From: Jonesiaceae bacterium BS-20
Lineage (GTDB): Bacteria > Actinomycetota > Actinomycetes > Actinomycetales > Cellulomonadaceae
Length of the DNA: 64,000 nucleotides
Assembly: GCA_039995105.1 (NCBI GenBank)
Contig: CP146203.1
Coordinates: forward strand, 248,001-312,000
Reading direction: 5' to 3'
Shown: in pieces, positions 18,673 through 26,720 of the stretch
Position numbering within the stretch: the first letter of the stretch is position 1
How the letters are laid out: every line of letters starts with the position of its first letter
Notes under the pieces: generated by a model
Seen by the model: the letters and a program-made list of their open reading frames with translations, nothing else
Told to the model about the DNA's origin: nothing
The model's database searches: none
Made by a program: the position numbers and the translations under genes

Positions 18673-18712
18673 ACCGGGGTCCCAGCAACGTGCGCGTTGC
18701 TGGGACCCCGGT
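18673..18712 (-). terminator. Rho-independent terminator of gnd
   Basis: Perfect 18-bp GC-rich stem (18673-18690 with 18695-18712) and a 4-nt loop, followed on the minus strand by TTTTTTATTG. It lies 23 bp past the gnd stop. Confidence 0.92.
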
Positions 18713-18735
18713 CAGGCATCGAGGAGTTAGTTAAC

Positions 18736-20184
18736 TCAGTGGGTGTCTTCCGCGGTGACTTCGCTGCGGTCGCCGGACCACAGGGTGTGGAAGGTGCCTT
18801 CTTGGTCCACGCGCTGGTAGGTGTGTGCGCCAAAGAAGTCGCGCTGGCCCTGGACCAGTGCGGCTGGCAGGCGCTGTGCACGCAAAGCGTCGTAGTAAGC
18901 CAGTGAGGAAGAGAATGCTGGGGCGGGGATGCCGGCCTGCACGGATGCAATGACCACGCGGCGCCAGGCTTCCTGGGTGCGGGTAACGGCCTCGGTGAAG
19001 TACGGTGCGGACAGCAGAACTACCAGTTCTGGGTCAGCCGCGTAGGCCTCGGTGATGCGGTTCAGGAACTGGGCGCGGATGATGCAGCCGCCGCGCCAGA
19101 TCTTGGCGATCTCGCCCTTCTTGATGTCCCAGTTGTATTCCTTGGCGCCCTCAATGATCGCGTCGAAGCCCTGTGAGTAGGCAACAATTTTGGAGGCGTA
19201 CAGCGCCTGGCGAACGTCTTCGATGAAGGCCTCGCGCTCGGCTACGGTGAACGTTCCGGCTGGTCCAGGCAGGTTTGCCGATGCCGCACGCTGGGCAGGC
19301 TTGGAACTTACGGCGCGCGCGAACACGGCCTCGGCAATCCCGGATACCGGAACGCCCAGACCGAGAGCGGTCTGTACGGTCCAAACGCCCGTGCCCTTGG
19401 AACCGGCCTGGTCGAGGATCACGTCAACCAAAGGCTTGCCGGTCTGGGCATCCTTTTGGCGGAGGACCTCTGAGGTGATCTCAATCAGGTAGGACTCGAG
19501 CTCGCCCTTGTTCCACTCGGTGAACACGTCAGCGATTTCATCTGTGCTTAGGCCGGCAACGTTGCGGAGCAGGTCGTAGGCCTCGGCAATGAGCTGCATG
19601 TCTGCGTACTCAATGCCGTTGTGGATCATCTTGACAAAGTGGCCGGCGCCGTCGGTGCCAACGTGGGTTACGCAAGGAACGCCGTCAACAACAGCGGCGA
19701 TCGACTCAAGGATGGGGCCAAGGGTCTTGTAAGACTCAACAGGGCCACCGGGCATGATGGAAGGACCAAGCAGCGCGCCTTCTTCACCACCGGAGATTCC
19801 TGCGCCAACAAAGTGGATGCCGGTCTCGGCTACAGCCTTCTCACGGCGGATGGTGTCGGTGAACAATGCGTTTCCACCGTCAACGATAATGTCGCCTGGC
19901 TCGAAGGCCTCAACGAGCTGGTCAATCACGGCGTCAGTGGCAAAGCCGGCCTTGACCATGATGATCGCGGTGCGCGGGCGTGCCAACTTGGCCGCGAAGT
20001 CTGCAACTGAGTCGGCGGTGATGAAACCGGCCTCAGGGTGGTCCTTTGCTACTGCCAGGGTCTTGTCAACGGAACGGTTGTAGATGGCAACGGTGTTGCC
20101 CTCGCGGCTAGCAAGGTTACGGGCCAGGTTGGAACCCATGACCGCCATACCTACTACGCCAATGTTTGCCTGTGCTTGAGACAC
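18736..20184 (-). CDS. gnd: 6-phosphogluconate dehydrogenase, decarboxylating
   Basis: Oxidative pentose phosphate pathway enzyme that turns 6-phosphogluconate into ribulose 5-phosphate, CO2 and NADPH. The N-terminal Rossmann motif is IGVVGMAVMGSNLARNLA. The family signature VGAGISGGEEGALLGPSIMP lies near residue 125, FVKMIHNGIEYADMQ carries the catalytic Lys and substrate contacts, and WRGGCIIRAQFL is in the C-terminal half. Length (482) equals the long dimeric form. The start is GTG 20184 with AAGGAG 5 nt upstream. It is divergent from gluconokinase, and the shared upstream region holds a candidate GntR site. The product of gluconokinase is its substrate. Confidence 0.97.
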   Translation of the reverse strand: MSQAQANIGVVGMAVMGSNLARNLASREGNTVAIYNRSVDKTLAVAKDHPEAGFITADSVADFAAKLARPRTAIIMVKAGFATDAVIDQLVEAFEPGDIIVDGGNALFTDTIRREKAVAETGIHFVGAGISGGEEGALLGPSIMPGGPVESYKTLGPILESIAAVVDGVPCVTHVGTDGAGHFVKMIHNGIEYADMQLIAEAYDLLRNVAGLSTDEIADVFTEWNKGELESYLIEITSEVLRQKDAQTGKPLVDVILDQAGSKGTGVWTVQTALGLGVPVSGIAEAVFARAVSSKPAQRAASANLPGPAGTFTVAEREAFIEDVRQALYASKIVAYSQGFDAIIEGAKEYNWDIKKGEIAKIWRGGCIIRAQFLNRITEAYAADPELVVLLSAPYFTEAVTRTQEAWRRVVIASVQAGIPAPAFSSSLAYYDALRAQRLPAALVQGQRDFFGAHTYQRVDQEGTFHTLWSGDRSEVTAEDTH

Positions 20185-20238
20185 TATTGCTCCTTGTTCG
20201 GTGCTTTGCAGAAATTACGTACGGGATATGCAATCCAG

Positions 20239-20255
20239 TATAAGTCTGATTTAAT
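20239..20255. promoter_or_regulatory. Candidate GntR-binding motif, copy 1
   Basis: TATAAGTCTGATTTAAT between the divergent gnd and gntK starts matches AATAAGTCAGGTTTAAT upstream of gntR (21760-21776) at 14 of 17 positions. A shared operator or shared promoter element is inferred. Confidence 0.45.
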
Positions 20256-20337
20256 GCCTTGTATATGTTGTCTCGATGAATGATGCGCCACCGAGCAAAG
20301 TTGCAAGGTACAGAACAAATGAAGTTTGGGAGAAAAC

Positions 20338-20841
20338 GTGGCTAAACCATTGATTATCATGGGCGTGCAAGGGTGCGGTAAGTCGACCATCGGCAAAATG
20401 CTTGCGGATGCAACCGGTGAACCATTCTTTGACGGGGATGACCTACACAGCGCTGGCAACAAGGAAAAGATGGCTGCCGGGATTCCCCTGACCGACCAAG
20501 ACCGCCAGCCGTGGTTGGAAACGATCGCCCAACTTATTGCTGATCAGCGCGCCCAAGGACACCACGCAATCGTTGGTTGCTCGGCGCTTAAACGTCAGTA
20601 CCGCGACACCTTACGGTCCGGTGTTGCAGACACCGAGTTTGTGCACCTGGCGGGATCGTTTGAAGTCTTGTCGGCGCGGGTCAAAGCCCGCAGCCACGAG
20701 TACATGCCCACCACGTTGTTGGAATCGCAGTTTGCCACGCTCGAGGCACTTGAGGCCGATGAGGCCGGGATTGTGGTTTCGGTTGAATCAAGCCCACAGG
20801 AAATCGTGGATCAAGTGCTCGCCCACCTAAAGGGTAAGTAG
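20338..20841 (+). CDS. gntK: Gluconokinase
   Basis: Phosphorylates gluconate to 6-phosphogluconate with ATP. The P-loop MGVQGCGKSTIGKML is near the N-terminus, followed by FFDGDDLHSAGNKEKMAAG and LTDQDRQPWL, the standard gluconate-kinase signatures, and CSALKRQYRD. Start: GTG 20338 is preferred because GGGAG lies 5 nt upstream; an in-frame TTG at 20326 would overlap that site. The 167 residues are a normal length for the thermoresistant type. The gene is divergent from gnd and convergent with gntR, so the three form a compact gluconate module. No gluconate permease is visible nearby. Confidence 0.95.
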   Translation: MAKPLIIMGVQGCGKSTIGKMLADATGEPFFDGDDLHSAGNKEKMAAGIPLTDQDRQPWLETIAQLIADQRAQGHHAIVGCSALKRQYRDTLRSGVADTEFVHLAGSFEVLSARVKARSHEYMPTTLLESQFATLEALEADEAGIVVSVESSPQEIVDQVLAHLKGK

Positions 20842-20930
20842 GCCAGAATCTGACTCAGCGCACTCACAGTTCCATCCCGCCCTCAACTAGCCCCCAACTA
20901 GCCCCCAACTAGCCCACCAACTTGCCGACT

Positions 20931-20990
20931 TTGGCGGATCGGGGTCGAGATTACCGGAATGATCCGCTAATCTCGGCCCCGATCCGCCAA
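20931..20990. terminator. Large palindromic element between gntK and gntR
   Basis: 23-nt arms (20931-20953 and 20968-20990) pair with one G-T mismatch around a 14-nt loop. A related word GATCCGCYAATCTCG occurs at 20961-20975 and 20981-20995, so the element is internally repetitive. It can end transcription of both convergent genes. Just upstream, an 11-nt AACTAGCCCCC unit is repeated about three times (20885-20915). Confidence 0.7.
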
Positions 20991-21009
20991 TCTCGACCTG
21001 GAAACAGGA

Positions 21010-21723
21010 TTAGGAGAATGTGCGCGGCGCGTTCTGCCACACCTTTTCCAACTCTGAAGCTGTACGTTGCATAATCTGCGTCATGGTTTCCTGAGCGCCA
21101 CGTGCATTTCCGTCACGGATGGCAATAGCAATATCTTCGTGGCGCCGCACGGAAGTCTCGGTTGGGTACTTGGGCATCATCCCGTGCTCGGAACGGCCCT
21201 TGATAACCTCACCAATAGCTTGGTCAAGGCTCGCGAACATCTCATTCCCGCTGGCACGTAACAAGACCCGGTGAAACGCGGTGTCGGCATCGGAAAATGC
21301 ATCTTGATCTCCGGCCGCGGCTGCCGTGCGCATTTGCGCTGCCAAATCAAGCAACTGCTCGGCGCTCTCACGTGGACCCAGGGCAGCGGCCAAGGCTGCA
21401 GCGGCAGGCTCAACAACGGCCCGCAACTCCGTCAGTGCGCGCAATTGGGCTGCCTGATCCGCGCTGGACAGCCGCCATCGAATCAACTGCGGATCCAAAG
21501 CATTCCAACGTTCGACGGGCAGAACCTTGATGCCCAAGCGCTTGATCGACTCGGTCATACCGAGTGACTGCAACACGCGAACTGCCTCCCGCACCACCGA
21601 GCGCGAAACCCCAAAGCGGCGCTCCAATTCCTCGGCAAGCATGATTGTGCCCGCGGAAATTTCACGGTTCACAATGGCGTGCCCGAGGGCATCAACCACA
21701 CGATCATGCAGGCTAGAAGACAT
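21010..21723 (-). CDS. gntR: GntR/FadR-family transcriptional regulator (probable gluconate regulator)
   Basis: 237 residues. The N-terminal winged helix has SLHDRVVDALGHAIVNREI, LEERRFGVSRSVVREA-like residues (LERRFGVSRSVVREAVRVL) and LGMTESIKRLGIKVLP. The C-terminal all-helical FCD domain carries DADTAFHRVLLRASGNE, a second His in SVRRHEDIA and Glu/Asp residues that could bind metal. This is the FadR/GntR subgroup that responds to sugar acids. Its place beside gntK and gnd, and the motif shared between its own promoter and theirs, support a gluconate-responsive repressor. The ligand is not shown by sequence. Confidence 0.88.
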   Translation of the reverse strand: MSSSLHDRVVDALGHAIVNREISAGTIMLAEELERRFGVSRSVVREAVRVLQSLGMTESIKRLGIKVLPVERWNALDPQLIRWRLSSADQAAQLRALTELRAVVEPAAAALAAALGPRESAEQLLDLAAQMRTAAAAGDQDAFSDADTAFHRVLLRASGNEMFASLDQAIGEVIKGRSEHGMMPKYPTETSVRRHEDIAIAIRDGNARGAQETMTQIMQRTASELEKVWQNAPRTFS

Positions 21724-21759
21724 ATTCGTAGCCTACCTGAGGCATCGAGAAATCCGTGG

Positions 21760-21776
21760 AATAAGTCAGGTTTAAT
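21760..21776. promoter_or_regulatory. Candidate GntR-binding motif, copy 2
   Basis: AATAAGTCAGGTTTAAT, 37 bp upstream of the gntR ATG, nearly equal to the copy between gnd and gntK. Confidence 0.45.
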
Positions 21777-21780
21777 ACGA

Positions 21781-21818
21781 CTGTGCCGCTGCTGACGTAC
21801 AAGTCAGCAGCGGCACAG
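21781..21818 (-). terminator. Terminator of the NatAB-like transporter genes
   Basis: Perfect 16-bp stem CTGTGCCGCTGCTGAC / GTCAGCAGCGGCACAG with a 6-nt loop, 28 bp past the permease stop. It abuts the gntR promoter and so insulates it from upstream transcription. Confidence 0.8.
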
Positions 21819-21845
21819 GGTGAAGTTCAGATAAGAACTGCGCGG

Positions 21846-23039
21846 TTAGGAAGCCTTAAGGGCGTCCTTGAGCTTGATCTTTGCTCCTGACCGCCGTACG
21901 CCGTTGGAGTAGATCTTGGCGCACAACCACAACAGGAGCGGAATGGTAACCAGCCCAATGCCAATGGCGGCCATGACTTCAGGGGTTGATGCCACACCAT
22001 AAGCGGAGCGAATCGGCATGACGATCGGTGAGGTGAACGGTACGTAAGACGCTATTTGCACAATGAGTGAATCAGGCGCATTTGGCGCAACTGAAACTCC
22101 AATGAGGTAGGCGATCACAACGAGCATCATGGGCAGCATGATCACGGTGCCAAGGTCCTCTTGACGCGAAACCAACGCGCCTAGGGCGGCAAAGATCAGT
22201 GCGTACACCAGATAACCGATGAGGAACCAGATGAGTACCCAAACGCCCACGGAAGCGATGTCAAAGGAGAAGTCCTTGGTGATCCCCAACGCCGTTGCAG
22301 TTACCACTGCAGCAATCACATAGGTGGCTACCTGGATCAAAGAGGACAGTCCAATGCCGATTACTTTTCCAGCCAGCAGCTGCCAAGGCTTGATCGAGGC
22401 CAACAGAATCTCGACTACCCGGGACGACTTTTCCTCAACCACACCCTGGGCTACGGCCATGCCGCCGCCAAAGATCCCCAAGTATAGCAAGAACCCGACA
22501 ATGAAACCAACGGCCATTTGGGAACCATCGAGTTCCGTAGGAGGGTTCAGAACATTAACCGCGATTGGATTGGTGAAGACATCGGTCACTGCGGTTACTA
22601 CTTCAGAACCGTACTGCGTAGCAAGATTCTTAACACCATCTTGCTGCGCAGCCCCGGTAATGGCGGTAAGGAGTTGCGGATCTGCGCTTTCGTTAACATC
22701 GAGAGTAATGTCATTGCCGGTGCGGACAATCAAACCCTCAATGTCGCCGGCTTCAACAGCTGCCCGGCCTTCCTCAACGGAAGTGTATGAAATGACTTGG
22801 GCTTCAATCCCTTGGGACTCCAAGGTTTGAGCGCTGATCTGGGCAACTTCTTGGGTGTCATCGAGAGCCCCGAAGGTAGACGTAGGTGCGGAGCCCAAGA
22901 ACTTAATCAGGAACAGGCCGCCTATAATCGCAGCGACCATGATGGCGGTTGTGATGATGGTGCCTTTGGCGCGCAGGGAAACTTTCAGTTCCCGGCCTGC
23001 TACCAATAAGACAGTTTGAGCTGCGGTCATCTTTTGCAT
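21846..23039 (-). CDS. ABC-2 type exporter permease (NatB-like)
   Basis: 397 residues with the NatB/ABC-2 layout: one N-terminal membrane helix (TIITTAIMVAAIIGGLFLI), an extracellular domain of about 140 residues, then five or six helices (GFLLYLGIFGGGMAVAQGV to VTIPLLLWLCAKI). The motif GVVEEKSSRVVEILLASIKP after the second helix is the ABC-2 family hallmark. The start is ATG 23039; GAGGAG 8 nt upstream overlaps the end of the ATPase gene, giving tight coupling. It forms the channel for the partner ATPase. Substrate is unknown: NatAB exports sodium in Bacillus, but related pairs export drugs. Confidence 0.9.
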   Translation of the reverse strand: MQKMTAAQTVLLVAGRELKVSLRAKGTIITTAIMVAAIIGGLFLIKFLGSAPTSTFGALDDTQEVAQISAQTLESQGIEAQVISYTSVEEGRAAVEAGDIEGLIVRTGNDITLDVNESADPQLLTAITGAAQQDGVKNLATQYGSEVVTAVTDVFTNPIAVNVLNPPTELDGSQMAVGFIVGFLLYLGIFGGGMAVAQGVVEEKSSRVVEILLASIKPWQLLAGKVIGIGLSSLIQVATYVIAAVVTATALGITKDFSFDIASVGVWVLIWFLIGYLVYALIFAALGALVSRQEDLGTVIMLPMMLVVIAYLIGVSVAPNAPDSLIVQIASYVPFTSPIVMPIRSAYGVASTPEVMAAIGIGLVTIPLLLWLCAKIYSNGVRRSGAKIKLKDALKAS

Positions 23040-23040
23040 G

Positions 23041-23958
23041 CTAGTTCTCCTCAACTGTCTCGGTGACAGCGTGGCGGAACAGCTCCGAAAGCGGAGCTAA
23101 ATACCGGCCAAAGTTTTCAATGGTGCCAGCGGATTGGGCAGCGGCCAAAACTGCTTGTTCTGCGCCGGGTGTGTTCACCGCAAATTCGAGTTCGGTTAGG
23201 GTCTCCATGGTTTTTGTGACCCCGGAAAGGCCACCAAACCAGGCGTGACCAGCAACCCGAGGTTCACTAAACCGTAGACGCCAGCGGTCCTCACCGCGGC
23301 TGCGTAATTCCAAAACCGTGCCCTGCGCAATGATTTGGCCAGACTGAATAATCCCAACCTTGGTACTTAGACGCTCAACTAACTCGAGCTGGTGGGAGGA
23401 GAAGATGACGGGAGCGCCCTCGTTTGCCCGGTCAATCAAGACCTTGGACATGACATCAACTGCGACCGGGTCGAGGCCAGAAAATGGCTCGTCCAAAATC
23501 AGAATCTCAGGATTGTGAACAAGCGCGGCAGCAAGTTGCACACGCTGCTGGTTACCGAGCGAGAGTGACTGGACAATGTCGCTGCGGCGGCTGGCAATGC
23601 CAAGCTGCTCGGTCCATTGTTCCATTGAGACCTTTGCTGCCTTGGGACTCATGCCGTGTAGTTGTGCCAAATAGATGAGCTGGTCGCCGACCTTCATCTT
23701 TGGATACAAGCCGCGTTCCTCAGGCATATAGCCAATACCGGTGCGGATATCGAAGTTCAACGGGACACCGTCCCAAGTGACTTGCCCAGACGTTGGTTCG
23801 AGTACGCCAAGTGCAATGCGCATGGCGGTCGACTTCCCAGCACCGTTGGAACCCACAAATCCAAAGATTTCACCGGAGTCCACAGAGAAACTCAGATTAT
23901 TGAGCGCCTGCAGGTCTCCATAGTTTTTAGACAAATTCACAAACTCAAGCCGAGACAT
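23041..23958 (-). CDS. ABC transporter ATP-binding protein (NatA-like)
   Basis: 305 residues from ATG 23958, chosen because AGGAG stands 5 nt upstream and MSRLEFVNLSKNYG is a typical cassette start. Walker A is FVGSNGAGKSTAMR, the Q-loop region YMPEERGLYPKMKV, the signature SLGNQQRVQLAAAL (N in place of the usual second G) and Walker B ILILDEPFSGLDP. The C-terminal 80 residues are a DUF4162-type accessory domain found in this subfamily. The stop TAG lies 1 bp before the permease ATG. The TetR gene upstream may control the pair. Confidence 0.92.
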   Translation of the reverse strand: MSRLEFVNLSKNYGDLQALNNLSFSVDSGEIFGFVGSNGAGKSTAMRIALGVLEPTSGQVTWDGVPLNFDIRTGIGYMPEERGLYPKMKVGDQLIYLAQLHGMSPKAAKVSMEQWTEQLGIASRRSDIVQSLSLGNQQRVQLAAALVHNPEILILDEPFSGLDPVAVDVMSKVLIDRANEGAPVIFSSHQLELVERLSTKVGIIQSGQIIAQGTVLELRSRGEDRWRLRFSEPRVAGHAWFGGLSGVTKTMETLTELEFAVNTPGAEQAVLAAAQSAGTIENFGRYLAPLSELFRHAVTETVEEN

Positions 23959-24149
23959 CAAACTCCTAGAGGGCTTGTTGGATTGGTAAAACGGTTCTGA
24001 ATGTATTTTCTTTTTCGAACTTAGCAAAGCAGATGGTGACTAAGGCTAATACTTTTGTCTCATCTTTAGTTGCTGCCGTAAAAGTCTGGAAAATAACCTG
24101 CAACATGCCCAAACGCTCTCAGTATGAGGACTGTTCAGGGTGATGCTGC

Positions 24150-24788
24150 TTACTTTTGATCGGACAAAAGAACGGGACGGCGCTCCAAACCGGACAGTCC
24201 ATTCCAAGCTAAATTAACTAGGTGAGACGCAACTTCGGTCTTGGTAAGTTGACGGGCATCGAGCCAATGCTGGCCGGTAAGCGCGACCATGCCCACGAGC
24301 ATCTGAGCGTAAATAGGAGCGGCTCGAGGGTCTAATCCCCGCTTCTTAAATTGGTCTGCGAGGAGGTGCTCAACCTGTGTGGCGACGTCGCCAATCAGGG
24401 AAGAAAAGGTCCCGCTGGCCTGCGCAACGGGTGAGTCCCGGACCAAAATTCTAAAGCCGTCTTCTGACGTTTCAATGTACGTGAGCAGGGCTAATGCCAT
24501 TCTCTCAACAATTATTTTGGGGTGGCCGCCCAGTTTTAGGGCCACCGTGAGAGCGGAGGTAAGGGACTGAATTTCACGGTCCACAACGACCGCATAAATT
24601 CCTTCCTTGCCACCAAAGTGCTCATAGACCACCGGCTTTGAAACTTTTGCGCGGGCCGCAATTTCTTCAATGGAAGTTCCATCAAAACCTTTTTCCGCAA
24701 ACAAGGCACGGCTGACCGTGACGAGTTGCTCGCGGCGCTCGTGGGCTGTCATTCGGGAACGGACGGGACGCTTCTTTTCTGTGGACAC
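24150..24788 (-). CDS. TetR-family transcriptional regulator
   Basis: 212 residues. N-terminal DNA-binding domain: RREQLVTVSRALFAEKGFDG, TSIEEIAARAKVSKPVVYEHFGGKEGIYA, with the usual helix-turn-helix and YEHF tail. The C-terminal ligand domain includes LLTYIETSEDGFRILVRDSP and LADQFKKRGLDPRAAP, as in many actinobacterial TetR proteins of unknown ligand. The start codon is uncertain: GTG 24788 lies only 2 nt after GGAG; ATG 24752 is an alternative with no clear ribosome binding site. It lies 191 bp upstream of the NatAB-like genes on the same strand, and a palindrome at 24863-24886 is a candidate operator. Confidence 0.88.
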   Translation of the reverse strand: MSTEKKRPVRSRMTAHERREQLVTVSRALFAEKGFDGTSIEEIAARAKVSKPVVYEHFGGKEGIYAVVVDREIQSLTSALTVALKLGGHPKIIVERMALALLTYIETSEDGFRILVRDSPVAQASGTFSSLIGDVATQVEHLLADQFKKRGLDPRAAPIYAQMLVGMVALTGQHWLDARQLTKTEVASHLVNLAWNGLSGLERRPVLLSDQK

Positions 24789-24862
24789 ACCTCCATCATG
24801 CCGGACCCGAGTTTGGAAGTTCGGGTTTTACTGGCAGAATAGAAACCGATCACGCAGCATCT

Positions 24863-24886
24863 CCAAAAATGGTCTATCATTTTTGG
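24863..24886. promoter_or_regulatory. Inverted repeat between tetR and tRNA-Gln
   Basis: CCAAAAATG and CATTTTTGG are perfect 9-nt arms separated by 6 nt, 75 bp upstream of the tetR start. The size suits a TetR dimer site. It also lies in the tRNA-Gln promoter region, so a role there cannot be excluded. Confidence 0.5.
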
Positions 24887-24928
24887 TGGCCGTGAAGTTC
24901 AGTTGTTAACTGAACCGTTCGTGGTCAT

Positions 24929-25000
24929 TCCGCCTTGGTGTAATCGGCAGCACAGGGGTTTTTGGTGCCCTTAGTCTAGGTTCGAGTCCTGGGGGCGGAG
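24929..25000 (+). tRNA. tRNA-Gln (anticodon TTG)
   Basis: 72-nt cloverleaf. The acceptor TCCGCCT pairs with GGGCGGA (one wobble), discriminator G. The D arm reads GGTGTAATCGGCAGCAC. The anticodon arm is GGGGT-TTTTGGT-GCCCT with anticodon TTG and wobble pairs at both ends. The T arm is GGTTCGAGTCC. The 3' CCA is not fully encoded (CAC follows the discriminator). It precedes glmU by 64 bp. Confidence 0.94.
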
Positions 25001-25064
25001 CACATTGCAAGCACCAGTTTGCGATGGTTAGGCACCACAGTTTTCCGAGCATTGGGGAGTCCCT

Positions 25065-26720
25065 GTGACCACCGCTCAACCCGCGGCCGTAATTGTTCTT
25101 GCAGCAGGAGAGGGTACGCGGATGAAGTCCGCTACCCCCAAGGTTCTGCACACTCTGGCTGGACGCAGCATGCTTGGGCATGCACTTGCGGCAGCAGCCG
25201 GACTTAATCCACAACGCATCGCTGTTGTAGTGCGCCACGAGCGCGACAAGGTTGCAGCACACGTGCTGGACCTGAACCCAGAAGCCCTGATCGTCGATCA
25301 GGATGACATCCCCGGAACCGGACGCGCCGTGCAATGCGGTCTTGGCGTTTTGGACTCCGCTTGGCATGCAGCCCAAGCCATTGAGGGAATACCTGAGGGC
25401 GCTGAGGGACAGGGCGTTGGTGAGGGAGTGTCCGGTTCGATCGTAGTGATCGCCGGAGACGTTCCCATGTTGGACGCTGAGACCCTTACGGAACTACTCA
25501 CAGCCCACGAGGCGAACGGTAACGCTGTCACCGTCTTGACCACAGAACTTGACGATGCCTCCGGTTACGGCCGGATTGTGCGTGACGTTGACGGTTCGGT
25601 TACGTCCATTGTTGAACACAAGGACGCTTCCGCCGAGCAGCTCGAGATCAAGGAAATTAACTCTTCTATCTACGTCTTTGATGCGGGCGTGCTACGCCGT
25701 GCGCTTGGCAGCGTAGATCGCAACAACGCGCAGGGCGAGGTTTACCTGACCGACGTGTTGGCACTCGCTCACCAAGAGGGTGGTGCGGTGCGTGCAGTAC
25801 GCACCGACGACCCGTGGTTGGTTGAGGGCGCAAATGACCGGGCCCAAATGTCAGTCCTGCGGGCGGAGTTCAACCGTCGCGTTGTCGAAGACTGGATGCG
25901 CGCCGGCGTTACCGTAATTGACCCGGCATCAACCTGGATCGATGTTCAGGTGGAGCTTGACCAAGACGTCACGATCATGCCGGGGACTCAGTTGTATGGC
26001 GAGACCACCGTGGCAACCGGATCGGTTATTGGCCCTGAAACTACGCTGACGAACGTCAAGGTAGGTCAGGATGTCACGATCATCCGTACGCATGGCTCGG
26101 ACTCGATCATCCGCACGGGTGCAACCGTTGGACCATTTGCTTACCTGCGCCCGGGGACCGACCTGGGTGAAAAGGGCAAGATTGGTACCTTCGTTGAAAC
26201 CAAGAACGCCAAGATCGGTAACGGGTCCAAGGTGCCACACCTGACCTACGCCGGCGACGTCACCGTTGGTGAACAGTCCAACATTGGCGCTGGCTCTATC
26301 TTTGTAAACTACGACGGTGTCAATAAGTACCCGTCGACCGTGGGGGCACACGCCCGTACCGGCGCGAACAACCTATTTGTTGCCCCGGTCAACGTTGGCG
26401 ACGGTGCATACACAGCAGCAGGAACGGTAGTCCGCCAGGACGTACCCGCCGGAAGCCTTGGGGTTTCTGCCGGTGCGCAACGCAACATCGAGGGGTGGGT
26501 GGCTCGCCGCCGCCCGGGAACCGATGCAGCCAAGGCCGCCGCGCAGGCCGGCCAAACGCAGGACGAATCCACTAATGTACTTGGCGCGCAAGCGCGCGCC
26601 GAGTTAGCTAATGCCGACGCAAGTTCGCAGTCACCGCTGCCGAATGTGCCAACCGGTACGGCATCGGACACATATACTGTCCCTGACTCCACCCCCACTG
26701 CAAAAGGAACAATGGACTGA
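25065..26720 (+). CDS. glmU: Bifunctional UDP-GlcNAc pyrophosphorylase / glucosamine-1-phosphate acetyltransferase
   Basis: Makes UDP-GlcNAc for peptidoglycan in two steps. The N-terminal uridyltransferase has VLAAGEGTRMKSATPKVLH (residues 11-29), VVIAGDVPMLDAETL and GYGRIVRD. The C-terminal left-handed beta-helix acetyltransferase shows hexapeptide repeats with GPFAYLRPGTDLGEKGKIG, FVETKNAKIGNGSKVPHLTY (catalytic His) and NIGAGSIFVNYDG. About 70 extra residues at the end are low-complexity Ala/Gln/Ser-rich. The start is GTG 25065 with GGGGAG about 6 nt upstream. The stop overlaps the prs ATG (ATGA). Confidence 0.97.
   Translation: MTTAQPAAVIVLAAGEGTRMKSATPKVLHTLAGRSMLGHALAAAAGLNPQRIAVVVRHERDKVAAHVLDLNPEALIVDQDDIPGTGRAVQCGLGVLDSAWHAAQAIEGIPEGAEGQGVGEGVSGSIVVIAGDVPMLDAETLTELLTAHEANGNAVTVLTTELDDASGYGRIVRDVDGSVTSIVEHKDASAEQLEIKEINSSIYVFDAGVLRRALGSVDRNNAQGEVYLTDVLALAHQEGGAVRAVRTDDPWLVEGANDRAQMSVLRAEFNRRVVEDWMRAGVTVIDPASTWIDVQVELDQDVTIMPGTQLYGETTVATGSVIGPETTLTNVKVGQDVTIIRTHGSDSIIRTGATVGPFAYLRPGTDLGEKGKIGTFVETKNAKIGNGSKVPHLTYAGDVTVGEQSNIGAGSIFVNYDGVNKYPSTVGAHARTGANNLFVAPVNVGDGAYTAAGTVVRQDVPAGSLGVSAGAQRNIEGWVARRRPGTDAAKAAAQAGQTQDESTNVLGAQARAELANADASSQSPLPNVPTGTASDTYTVPDSTPTAKGTMD

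Noticed and set aside
20326-20337. TTG start for gluconokinase
   Set aside because: It would cover the GGGAG ribosome binding site of the GTG at 20338, which gives a protein beginning at the usual family position.
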